This document shows, one piece after another, positions 35,201 to 46,619 of a stretch of 64,000 nt of DNA. The DNA is from Benincasa hispida (lineage: Eukaryota; Streptophyta; Magnoliopsida; Cucurbitales; Cucurbitaceae): the NCBI RefSeq assembly GCF_009727055.1, contig NC_052349.1, forward strand, positions 94,341,340 to 94,405,339, given 5' to 3'. The position numbers and the translations under genes were made by a program. Every line of letters begins with the position of its first letter. Within the stretch, counting starts at the first letter, position 1. Under the pieces are notes generated by a model that saw only the letters and a list, made by a program, of their open reading frames with translations, did not search any database and was not told the origin of the DNA.

Positions 35201-36174
35201 CATGAGCGCGTTCGAATCGCTCCAATTTCACAGTGACCGAAATACAACAATATACATTCACACACACAGTTATTCAACCAAACAGTCAATTAAAGGCATG
35301 CTTTGAACAAAAATAAACAAGGGAGAGAGTTGCCATACCAGTTGAAGACATTCTTCAAACTTCGGAACTCAATACAACGAAAACCTCTACCCGATCAACC
35401 AACGCTCGAACAGATGCGTCAACTGCAGCAACACGAACAACTGTGAACTTACGACCGCAATGGGGACGACACCATCAGAAAAGAGCCCTGGGTATTCTCG
35501 GCGTGAAAACCCAAAGCGTGGTCTTTGGTGAATTTGGTAGAGGAAGGAGGAAGCACGGATCGTGTAGGCGATAAGCAAGTGGGAGGGAAAAAGGTGCTAT
35601 TGCATAGCACGATGCTTATCGTTTAGGAGAAACTACACGATTGTGTAGGTTTTACTGAACGATCATTTAGAAAATGATATACATCGTTTAGCAAACTCGA
35701 CACACACTACGATCGTTTAGGGAAGCTATCCGATCGTGTAGGAACTAGTGTGCGATCGTTTAGGCAAAAGGTGGACGATCGTTTAGGCGAAGAGTGACTA
35801 TCGTATAGGCTCTCGAAAAACTTAAGAGATCGTTTTCTTTTCACTAGCGCGATCTTCTATTTCTTTTCAAACGATTTGACGAACCATTCAAAATTGAAAA
35901 CAATTTTCATTTTAATTCATCGGTTACAATAATCGATGCTGCCCCACTAATGCATGTCCGAACGTGAAAAATTGGCTTAATTAACCAATTAATTAATAAT
36001 AAATATAATCATATTATATTTTTATCCTATAGTTTGATATCACATATTTATTATAGTATTTTCTCCTCTACTTGATATAAATCATATTTATATATAATTT
36101 CCACCAAAATTAATGTATCTTATAGATTTAGCCAATTATATCATATATAATTAACCAGTCCAATTATATCATAT
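35201..36174. mobile_element. LTR-like DNA with GATCGTTTAG minisatellite
   Basis: Probably part of the Ty1-copia element whose coding remnant starts at 39705. From 35590 to 35830 a degenerate motif 'cgatcgtttaggc' or 'gatcgtgtagg' recurs at least eight times among unrelated spacers. The last 250 bp are AT-rich with repeated 'aattatatcatatataatt'. No convincing ORF. Confidence 0.45.
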
Positions 36175-37886
36175 ATAATTGATGCGTTTTGAATGTGATG
36201 AAATAATGGTATGAAATTACGGTGGTGAATTATGCGTTGCACATGCATGTTTTCCTAGAAAAACCCAAGTATAAATCTTACTAGGTTTCCTGGTAAGTCC
36301 AGGGTCGAACACAGGGACTACTGAGATACTATTGGTAAATTTTGATTCCTTTGCAGTGACAAATACAAATAAGTGGTTGATGTATTGTTTAAAGTATAAA
36401 TCCTATGCGACGAAATTGAGTAAAGAGTTGATGACAGTGAAAGTTACAATGAGTATGCGGGGAACGGGTTGAGAAGGGGTTTAGCTAACACTTCCTAAGA
36501 TTGCGTTCAAGTTATGCGATCATGCTACACACACACAACAACATGTCATCTCTCAATGCGAATGCCATAGTTCCTATTTCTAGGACGCATGCGATGTATA
36601 CGATGATGTGGATAGAAGTTATGTCTAAGCCTCTATTCTTGTCTATGGGATGATGAATCACACACACATACACATGGTGACCACATACTATCATATCCTA
36701 TTTCTAGGGTACATGCGATGTATGATAGCAAATAAAACTTATCTCTAAGTCTCTATCTCTTGCTTATGCGGTTCTAATTTGAGTCTCTCAAGCCTAGATT
36801 CTAACCTGACTCTCTCAAGTCTAGGTTCTTTCTTTAAACTACTCTTTCAAGTATCTCTAAAGGGTGAAGGACACATACATAAGACAAGATGACCACATAA
36901 AATGAAGATCTTAGGTCATGCTAGCTAAGTGCTTCTCAACCCATTCAGAAATTTAGCTACTCATGCGACATGTGAAGAGATTGAACAGATGTTGAGATGC
37001 AAATTCCATTTTATAAATAAAGTCAGAGTACAAAACAACTACGAAAAGTAGGGATAAGAAGCCCAGTAGCAATGTCTTGCTTCCTAAGGCTTTTTACACT
37101 GTCTTTTACTCTACTCTGCCCAGAAGAATGTTCTTGCTTTTGCAAGTGTTGGCCCTTTCTCCGTTTGCAGCGCCTCCCAACAGTCTTTCGAGCTACCTAG
37201 GAGTGATCTCTTGACGTCTTCTTCTCTTCGCTCGCCTCCGACTTCTAAGTATAAGATTTACAGACTAACGACTATCTATGATCTATCTTCTATGTATATG
37301 GCGAACTATGTAGAATTGGAACTCAGAACTCCAAAACTGGAACTCCTTTAACGATGGTGGCCTTTGGTATTTATAGAGCTCAAGGTGAAGAAGCTTTTCT
37401 CTCAAATGAATGCATTGATGGGCGGTCATAAATTCTTCTATCTAATGCGCTGATTAATGGTCACCAAAAAGCTGAATGTACTTGCTACAGTGTGTCCTTA
37501 ACGACTTGTCAACTAAATTCGGATTCGAACGTCATCAGCTTTCCATCCCATCATGATTTATTATACTTTCACCTTGATGCACCGTCTTTATGCGGCCACC
37601 TTCTTGAGTGAATTTTTGCGAGCACATACAATCGCATGACTTTGCGGTCTCAATCTTCCCATGTGCTCTGGCGCCGAAGTCCTTGGATCGCAATTTGCTT
37701 TGTGCCAATGCATTTTCTGGTATAAAATAAGTAAATTAGTTGCTTTATTGTGATAGGCGCATGCGATCGCAATATTCTCAACTTAATGCTTTTGGACACG
37801 ATTTTGTATATTTTTATCGTCACATACCCACATTTTTTTATATCTTTGCATTGTAATAACGCACATTTCTGCCTGTTATCAATAAT
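36175..37886 (-). mobile_element. Solo LTR H with target-site duplication
   Basis: The LTR spans 36180-37881 (1702 bp), TGATGCGTTT...TGTTATCA on the plus strand, flanked by ATAAT at 36175-36179 and 37882-37886. On the minus strand it starts TGATAACAGGCAG and has the TATA box CTATAAATAC (plus 37368-37377). The block 'ggtcgaacacagggact' at 36303-36319 is shared with the other LTR families here. It is closest to the LTR of element E. No internal sequence. Confidence 0.85.
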
Positions 37887-39704
37887 CGAACTTCTTGTCA
37901 ATTCGAACATTTCAAATTAACCCAAACATTGGTTATTGACTTTATCCAAGTTACTCAGGGGACTTAATGGACCTGTGGCTCGAAGCTCCAAGGGTCCGTG
38001 AATAGCTGACTAAACTCTTTAGCCATGAGATCCACCATTAGTTAACTGTCAGGCATTCCACTAAAGACCAACAACTTACCACAAATATATTTTTGTGTCC
38101 ATCAGATATAACTAATCATGAGTATAATGACCCTTTACAGATGCTCGTAAGTACAGTTGGGCCAAATTACCATTTTGCCCCTGTAGTTACATCTCACTCC
38201 TTAAGTACCATTGATTCCTCTAATGAACAATACAACATAGTCCAACTATGTGTGAACACCTCTCGGACCAAGAGAAGGTGTGTGGCGCCATATCGTTCAA
38301 GCCCCGGAATCAACCCTTAAAGGAACTATCTATTTACTTACCTCTGCCTCGGGGAAGGAGTGAATTCCATCTTATGTAGCTGAGTTCTCAGCTCCCAAAT
38401 CAAACGAATCCCCAAAATGGTAGGTTTGAATCGACGACCTGGCCACTTGCACCCATACAAATCAAAGGACCGCCCTCAATGGCAGGAATTCCAAACTCAC
38501 TCAAGATTGAGATCATGTTACCTATGGTCATCCTAGTGAAGTGAAGTCTCTTTCATGAACAGTGTTATATAACGAGACGTTAACACTTCGTGGTCAGGTT
38601 TTATACAAACTCTTTGTATAGGATCTGTCTCTTATACACATCTAGATGTGTATAAGAGACAGTATATAAAGAGACTAATCATTTCGTGGTCCGGTCTTAT
38701 ACAAACTCTTGGTATAGGACACACCCGCTCGCATGTCCCCAACATGAATGATCAGGATCAAACCATCTATGATAAGTCAAAACACTTGTGACCATTCCAC
38801 AAAGTGGGCCGCATCCGTAGCATTACCAGGATAAGGTTTCCCTCCTATATCCATATACTACAGACTATTTTGGTTATCACTCAAGATATGATCCACTTGT
38901 ATGTCACCACATACATGCTTGAGTCACATATAGATAACTAGGGATTTTAAGTTTATTGGTTTGTGGAAAAGCAAATAAAACAAGCAATTGAGAAAAAAAA
39001 TACAAGATGTGAAGTAAATATCATATATTAAGAACATAACATTCGTACAAACTGATTACAAACTATAGGACACAAGCTAAACGATCGTACAGCACATGTG
39101 CACGTTAAACGATACGTGAGCATCTCATCATCAACATGACCCGATACTCTGCGATCACATACTCGATCGTCAATACGATATGATCAACTTTTGATCACAT
39201 ACCTTATTGTTTAACCGATGCGTTCAACAGCGATTGCGTACTTCATCGTCTTTATGATGCGATCAACAACGATCGTGTTACCACATCTTCTGCACGATGC
39301 GATCAACCCTAGATCGTCTCCTTCCTCAAAGAACCGCAATGCTTGCACAGATCTGCTTCTTCGAACGACTCAAAACTTCAAACAAAGTTTGAATATAGAC
39401 TCGATAACGATTATTAATGCTAAAAAACACAAGGGCCTTTACAAACAATCGCAAATGTAGAAGGATGTAAATCAAACCGAGGCTAGCATCCACGAAAACA
39501 TCCATTAATCTCGCACATCCACAACAAATTTAACTATTAAACAGTGTAGAAATGCACCCACCAAGAACGTAAATGTCATTTGGTTGCAACATATGAAATC
39601 TATATCTCAGGGTACTTGAAACTATTTTGCAAAACTGATTGGTTTAAAAGTGGTTTAGCAAAATTTAATAAAATTTTATTCGTATTTTTAGCAACTTTTT
39701 CAAA
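37887..39704 (+). mobile_element. Copia LTR remainder and leader
   Basis: Continuation of the interrupted repeat, ending just before the Copia gag ATG. It includes 'cgtggtc(a/c)ggt(t/c)ttatacaaactctt(t/g)gtatagga' twice, once on each side of a library adapter at 38625-38662, and several 'acgatcgt' motifs at 39080-39320. I cannot place the exact LTR end or the PBS. No ORF is supported. Confidence 0.5.
38625..38662. other. Nextera-type junction adapter (artefact)
   Basis: The same 38-bp mosaic-end palindrome as at 7928. The flanks are similar but not identical ('tatataacgagacgttaacacttcgtggtc' before, 'tatataaagagactaatcatttcgtggtc' after), so the join connects two different copies or alleles of the repeat. 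Confidence 0.97.
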
Positions 39705-42091
39705 ATGGCAAGAACCATGTTAGCATTATTAAATGCTGAAAAACTTACTAGCGATAATTTTGCAACATGGAAACACATGATCACGATGATCTTGATCATT
39801 GAGGATCTCATGTTCGCTCTCACGGAGGCTTGTCCTCCTATTCCAGCTCCGAATGCCGCTCGAAATGTTAGGGAGGCATGCGAGCGATGGACAAGGGCGA
39901 ATGAGAAGGCCCGAGCCTACATCTTGGAAAGTCTTTCTGAAGTTTTGGCCAAGAAACATGAACTTATTCTCAGCACGTGAGACCATGGAGTCCCTGCGGA
40001 GGATGTTTGGACAACCGTCTGAGCAGCTTATGCACGAGGCTCTTAAATACATATTGAACTCCAAAATGGAAGAAAGCACCTCTGTTCGTGAACATATGCT
40101 TAACATGATGGTCCACTTTAATGTGGCAGAGTTGAATGGGTCTACCATCGATAAGGGCAACAGGTTAGCATAATCTTGCATTCTTTGCCGGAGAGCTTCC
40201 TGCACTTTGTTAGTAATGTGATTCTTAACAAAGTGAAATATAACCTTACAACTCTCCTCAACGAGTTGCAGACATACCAATATTTACTGAAAAGTAAGGA
40301 GAGGCAGAAGGGTGAGGCAAATATTGCTTCATCCTCCAGGACATTCCATAGAGGTTCGACCTCAGGAATGAGGTCTACAACTTCTACTTCTAACTCTGCA
40401 AAAGGTAAAAAGAAGAAGGGTGGTAAGGGAAAAGGGAAGGCACCTGCTAACCCACCGCCTGTCGCCCCAAGAAGGCATCCATAGGTTGCTAAGGGAAAGT
40501 GTTTCCACTGCAACCAAGATGGACACTAGAAGAGGAACTGTCCTTGGTATCTGAAAGAGAAGAAAGCAGCCAAGGCCAATAAAGGTAAATGTGATTTACT
40601 TGTTCTTGAAACTTGTTTAGTGGAGAATGATGATACTGCCTGGATAATTGATTCGGGCACCACTAACCATGTTTATTCTTCTTTTCAGGGGATTAGATCT
40701 TGGCGATAGCTGGAGGCTGGTGAGATGACGAGTGCCGAAGTAGGCACCGGGCACTTCGTCTCAGTTGTGTCAGTGGGAGGACTCCAGTTAGCTTTACAGA
40801 ATAGGTTTCTTATTTTACATGATGTATATATTGTTTATGAACTAAAGAGGAACCTCATTTCTGTAAAGTGTTTATTGCAAAGTAAATATACTATCTCTTT
40901 TAATGTGGATAAAGTGTTTATTCATAAAGATTGTTTTTTTATTTGCACAAGAAAATCTGGAATCGAATTTATATGTGCTAAGGTTGTTAGCCATTAATTC
41001 CCTCCATAATACTGAATTTTTCAGAACTTCCGTAACTCAATCAAAACATCGACGAATTTCTCCAAAAAAAAAATGCCCAACTTTGGCATCTTTGTTTAGG
41101 GCACATCAATCTCAATAGGATGAGAGATTGATGAAGAATGGACTTCTTAAGTGAGTTAGAAGAAAATTCTTTACCAATGTGCGAATTTTGCTTGAGGGTA
41201 AGATGACTAAACGACCTTTTACTGGAAAGGTTATAGAGCCAAGAAGCCTCTTGAGTTAGTACAATCTGACCTTTATGGTCCTATGAATGTGCGAGTCCAA
41301 GGTGGCTATGAGTATTTTATCAGTTTTACTGATGATTACTCCAGGTACGGGTATGTTTATCTTATGCAACGGAAGTCTGAATCCTTGAAAAGTTCAAAGA
41401 GTTCAAGGCTAAAGTTGAAAACACATTGGATAGACGGATTAAAACACTTCGATCAGATCGAGGTAGAGAGTTTTTGGACTCGACATTCCAGGCCTATTTG
41501 ATAGAACATGGAATCGTTTCCCAACTATCAGCGCCAGGTATACCTCAGCAGAATATTGTAGCGGAGAGGAGAAATAGGACCTTGTTAGACATGGTTCGCT
41601 CAATGATGAGTTACGCTTCCTTATCGGACTCGTTTTGGGGTTTCGCAGTGGAGACTGCGGTATACATACTCAACTGTATTTCCTCTAAGAGTGTTGCAAG
41701 AACACCTCTAGAGTTGTGGAACGGGCGTAAAGCTAGTTTATGTCACTTTCGCATTTGGGGTTGCCCTACACATGTGCTTGAGGCTAATCCCATGAAGTTG
41801 GAACCATGGTCGAGGTTATCCCTCTTTCTAGGCTACCCCAAAGGTACACGAGGCGGTTATTTTTATGATCCGGTAGAAAATAGGGTGTTTGTTTCAACAA
41901 ACGTCACTTTCTTGGAGGAGGGTCATATAAGGGAGCACAGTCCACGAAGAAAAGTCGTGTTGCATGAGCTTTCCAATGAAACTACTGAAATTTCAACAAG
42001 AGTTGTTGAAGAGCCTGCTACATCAGCAAAAGTTGTTGATGGGAGTTCATCAAGTAGGTCGGTTCCACCTCAAGAGTTGAGGGAACCTTGA
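39705..42091 (+). pseudogene. Ty1-copia gag-protease-integrase remnant
   Basis: The start is MARTMLALLNAEKLTSDNFATW, a typical Copia gag opening. Gag continues through ...KARAYILESLSEVLAK, with frameshifts near 39965 and 40158, then a Lys/Gly-rich stretch. The zinc knuckle CFHCNQDGH-stop-KRNC has TAG where Trp is usual (about 40527). The protease motif WIIDSGTTNHV is at about 40640. A GAG-pre-integrase block (LWHLCLGHINLNRM) is near 41080. The integrase core includes GGYEYFISFTDDYSRYGYVYLM, IKTLRSDRGREFLDSTFQAYL and GIPQQNIVAERRNRTLLDMVRSMM, followed by FWGFAVETAVYILNCISSKS. The frame ends at 42091 before the RT. No reverse transcriptase or 3' LTR is found, so the element is 3'-truncated and inactive. 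Confidence 0.9.
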
Positions 42092-43206
42092 CGTAGTGGG
42101 AGGGTTACGTGTGAACCCTGAGCACTAATTTCTCTACTTGAGTATGTTTCCTACTGAGATCAGTGTGGTGAGTAGGTTAATGTGGAAATTAATGTGTAAT
42201 TGTAGAGAAAAGGGTGAAAAGTTAGAAGAAAAGTTTGAATTTGAAAGCTTGACTCTTGGGTAAAGTTTGAAAAATTGGCTAAGTGTAACCCATGCGTTGG
42301 CCTTGCTCCTTTGGGAGGTTATTTAGGCATTGAAGAAAGCCAAAGTGTGGCAAAGAGAAAAGCATGCAGCAACCAATGTCTTAAGAGGTTAGCAAAACAT
42401 GCGACAGCCTCAAGTTGCACAGACATGGGCGTTGGGCGTTTGAGGTACACAAGCAGGACAATCGTGTAGTAGTGAACGGGTGCTGGATGATCGTGTAGAA
42501 AATGAATGGCACTACACGATTGGGTATGCGATCGTCTAGTAAGTGAGTGGTGCTACACGATGAGGTAAGCGATCGTGTAGGCGGGCACTGGGCGATCGTA
42601 TAGTAAATGCACGAAGCTAAGCGATGCGATAGGTGATCTTGTGGTAAAGTGCGACGTTAGACAATGGGGAGACTCGCGCTAAACAATAGCACTATGCGAC
42701 GGGCAATAACGCTATGCAATGGGCGACAATGCTATGCAATGGTCAATAACGTTAGACGCTGAGGCATTGGCACTGCACGATCGGCATCAGTGCTAGACGA
42801 TAGCCGTGCTGTGCTAGACGATGGGCGTCAATGCTACACGATGAGCAAGAGCTGTGCAGTAGGCTGTGTGCTATGTGATGGTGCTATGCGGCAACAGTAC
42901 TAGACGATGAGCTAGGCGATGAGACAAGACATGGTGGATGCATGGTGAAATGTCTGTGCGTTGCTAAGGTTGGTGGTTCATAAGGCTTGTGAGGTAAGTT
43001 TGCGTTGGTCTTGATCAAGAGACTAAGGACGTTGACAAGCAACAAGGACATACATGCGTTGGTCATAAGGGATGCATTAGCAAGAGCCTAGGCGATGGTA
43101 AGCTATACCATGAGTTGTTGAGTTGAGAACTAGCTTGACCCCAAGGTTGTTATGCGTTGGTGATGTGCTATATGCCAAGGACATCCGAGGGCATGTGGGT
43201 GCATAG
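42092..43206. repeat. Unassigned DNA with GATCGTGTAG minisatellite
   Basis: From about 42440 to 42910 the motifs 'gatcgtgtag', 'gctacacgat', 'gctagacgat' and 'gctatgcga' recur at irregular 15-35 bp spacing. The rest is 'atgcgttgg'-rich sequence like that in the LTRs of this window. The region probably belongs to another LTR, since the next LTR starts at 43207, but no ends are identifiable. The small ORFs have no recognisable product. Confidence 0.5.
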
Positions 43207-44529
43207 TGATAACTTATAGAAATAAAAGTTATTTATACTTCTTTATTTAGATATTGCGGCCAAAAGAAAGGAAAGTTGCGTCAATTGTATAGAAATTAAC
43301 TAAGAAATGCAAGAATTATAAATTGTCGCCAATACACCTACTGACACCATTGCGATGTAGAAGAGAACATTTCAAGTCTGTTTTGCAGGAAATCAAGTCA
43401 CCGTATGCGTTCATGGCTCAAGATAAAAAGAACAACACATCTATGTCGCATTGCGCCAATAATTCAGAAATGAATAGACGATCAATGCAATGACGGCGCA
43501 TGCGACAATCGATCAAGAGCTAAGTGATCAGCGCAACTTCAACCGCATGCAGTAATAAAAAACAGCACCGCATGCGAACAAATGATCGAAGATGCAAAAG
43601 AGTAACGCAATTGCAGAGGAGTCAAACACATGTACAACTGACCGTTGTGCATTTCTGACGGGATTGATTGTGTAACAGAAGGAATATTCATTCCACCATT
43701 TCCGGATCTACCATAACAATAGAGTGGGGTCCACACTACAGAGAATCAAAGCTGAGCCTGTAAATAGCCTCTCAAATTCTTTTGGAAAATATACTTGATA
43801 TGGGCATATTTTGATATTTGTATATTGAGAGAGAGACTGGTATGAAGAGCCTGATTGGAGATGATCCGGGAAGATTTAAGAGACAAAGCCGAGAGGTGAG
43901 TCTCAGGGAAAATCCTTTCAATCCCCGCCATTGAAGCTCTGTACCAAGGTCACTTCTACCGGATGAGCAAGCCTAAGAGGGAAGCTCTTCTCTACATTCA
44001 CTCCATCCGCCGGCAAGCACATCCACCATCCAGATCTGTGTCAAGATGTTGACGCTTTTCTGTATTTGTTTCTATCTCTTTATCATCAATTGTATTCATC
44101 TTCTTAGTCTATCATTCACACCATGTATCAGATGCTAAATATTAGTATTGAATGTCATGATCATTTTCATCTCCATCTTTCTGTCTATTTCCATCCCTCC
44201 ATTAATCCCTTTCTCCATGATTTTTCTTAATCCCTTGGTAATTAGCATGGATCTAACAAGTAAATTAATATGTGCTAAAAAAATGAATATGTTTAGCTAA
44301 AGCATGCTAGACGGCATCTTCACTTGTGAGAGCAGAAGTGAAGATGCCATTCTTCCTGTTGAGAGAAGGTTGGAAGAATACGTTAACTAAACCGAGAAGT
44401 ACTTCCAGAGATTGAAGCAACCTTGCGTTCATTATGTAACCGTAGTTATGTCTTTAACGCAATTAATAACTTGCGATGTTTATAATAGTTATCTTTTCTA
44501 TTTTTGTTTCATACATAAAGACTTGCCAC
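43207..44529 (+). mobile_element. 3'-truncated LTR of the B/C/D family
   Basis: It starts TGATAACTTATAGAAATAAAAGTTATT and follows the B LTR with moderate divergence until 'cataaagacttgccac' at about 44529. The B LTR continues there with 'cgcataacacgatc', but here a second LTR begins. About the last 500 bp are missing. Confidence 0.8.
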
Positions 44530-46500
44530 TAATAACTTGTAGAAATACAAGTTATTTATACTGCTTTATTTAGATATTGCGGCCAACAGAGAGTAAAGTT
44601 GCGTCAATTGTATGGAAATTAGCTAAGAAATACAATAATTATAAATTGTCGTCAATACACCCACTAACACCATTGCGATGGTAGAAAAGAATATTTCAAG
44701 TCTTTTTTGCAGGATATCCAGTCACAGTATGCTTTCATGGCTCAAGAGAAAAAGATGAACCCATCTACGTCGCATTGCGCCCATCATTTAGGAATGAATA
44801 GAGGATGAATGCAAAGATGGCTCATGCAACAATCGATCCGGAGCTGAACTTAAACCGCATGCGGTAATAAAAAGAACACAGCATGCGAGCACACGATCGA
44901 AAGATGCAAATGAGCAATGCAATCACGGAGGATTTTGACACGTTACAACTAACCGTTGTGCATTTCCGACGGATTGATTGCATAAAAAAAGGAATATTTA
45001 TTCCACCATTCTCGGAATTTCCATAACAATAAAGTGGGGTCCACAAGGTAAAGAGTTAGAGCATTCATCTATAAATACCCTCAGAGAATTCACTGAAGGA
45101 TATACTTGATACGAGGGATAATTGATATGAGGCTATTGAGGGAGAGGCTGATCTGAGTGCTGATCAGAGAAGATCGGGGAAGAAAAGAGATAAGGCCAAG
45201 AGGTGAGTCTCAGGGCGAATCATTCCAAATCCCCGCCGTGAAGCTCTGTACCTAGATCAACTCTACCGGTTGAGCAAGCTTGAGAGGGAAGCTCATCCTT
45301 CCATTCATTCCATCTACGCCGACATGCAATCTCTCCATCCAGATCGGTGTCAAGACATTGGCACTCTTCTGTATCTGTTTCTAACTCTTATTCATCAATT
45401 ATATTTGATCTTCTTAGTCTAAATCATTCATAACCATGTATCAGACGCTTGATTTTATAATTAATTGTCATCATCATTTTCATTTCCACATTTCTGTCTA
45501 TTTTCGTTCCTCCATTAATCGCTTTTTCCACGATGTTTTCTTAATCCCTTGGTAATTAATATGAATTAAACAAGTAACTTAATTTGTGCTAAAGAAATAA
45601 ATATGTTTAGCTAAAGCATGCTAGACGACATCTTCACCTATGAGCGCAGAAGTGAAAATGCCATTATGACCTTTCGAGAGAAGGTTAGAAGAATGCGTTA
45701 ACTAAAGCAAGAAGTACTTCCAGAGATGGAAGCAACCTTGCGTTCACTACGTTTGTCTCTGTTTCACCACAGAGATGTGGGAAACGCGGCCGATCACCGA
45801 GAGGTGTACGCCAAGGGAAAATGGAACCGTACTTATATCTTTAACGCAATTGAGAAACTTGCGCTGTTTATATTAATTATCCTTTCTCTTTCTGTTTCGC
45901 ACATAAGCCTTGTCACCGCATAACACGATCTTTGTATAATCTTCATAGTTAGTCTCAACCTCGGTATCTTGTATCATGTAACCTGTATCTTGTATCATCA
46001 TAGCTTAGATTACTTTTATCGCAATTTACTTTATTATCGCATTTTTATTGCCTATCTTTACTTTACTGCACAATTTATTTTATCGCATGTACAAACCCAT
46101 ACTTTTATTAAATTGCAAAACCCTCGGTCGCATATATCACAATCGTAACGAAATTAACCTAAAAAAATCCTTGTGTTTGACCTCGGATCACACCGAGAAA
46201 CTTGTGGTGAAATTATACTTGGTTTCAACGCAAGGAAACTTGTGACAACGCACAACATACTACAAGAACATTCATTAATAATGCATATCTAGAAGTAGTA
46301 TCACATAAAGAAAATAAAGTCATCATTCATCCATGCGTTGTATGGCATAAGATCATTGTCCACAAAATAGAAGCATCAAATATATGATATCAAGTTTATG
46401 GCATCATCACAAATTATGTCAACAAGTTTATAGTGCCGTTGCTGGGGAACTGGTAACGGGAACATGGACTTGTAGCTTAGATTAAAATTATGTCATAATA
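44530..46500 (+). mobile_element. 5' LTR of element B
   Basis: It starts TAATAACTTGTAGAAATACAAG (first TG altered) and ends near 'attatgtcataa' just before the PBS. It contains the terminal hairpin, ACCGCATGCGGT at 44854-44865, a TATA box at 45069-45078, the block 'gtgtttgacctcggatcac' at 46172-46190, and PBS-like site 1 at 46431-46447. By eye it differs from the 3' LTR (55829-57745) by only a few percent. Confidence 0.85.
45069..45078 (+). promoter_or_regulatory. LTR TATA box (element B)
   Basis: CTATAAATAC in 'catctataaataccctcag'. The 3' LTR has the same site at 56368-56377. The perfect palindrome ACCGCATGCGGT lies about 215 bp upstream in both LTRs. Confidence 0.65.
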
Positions 46501-46506
46501 AGTTTA

Positions 46507-46523
46507 TGGCGCTGTTGCCGGGG
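46507..46523 (+). promoter_or_regulatory. Primer-binding site 2 (tRNA-Asp), element B
   Basis: TGGCGCTGTTGCCGGGG, one mismatch to the complement of the plant tRNA-Asp 3' end. PBS-like site 1 (TAGTGCCGTTGCTGGGG, 46431-46447) is 76 bp upstream. A third 'aagtttatggca' stub is at 46392. Confidence 0.75.
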
Positions 46524-46619
46524 ATTGGTTAACGGTTATTGTTTGAGTATGTTTGTGGTATTTTGCAAGACAGGTCTCTTTGTACTGGCTGTTCAACACA
46601 GACAGCAGTCTGACAGTTT

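Noticed and set aside
46507..46523. tRNA-Asp gene
   Set aside because: Only the 17-nt complement of the tRNA 3' end is present, at the LTR/internal junction. It is a primer-binding site.
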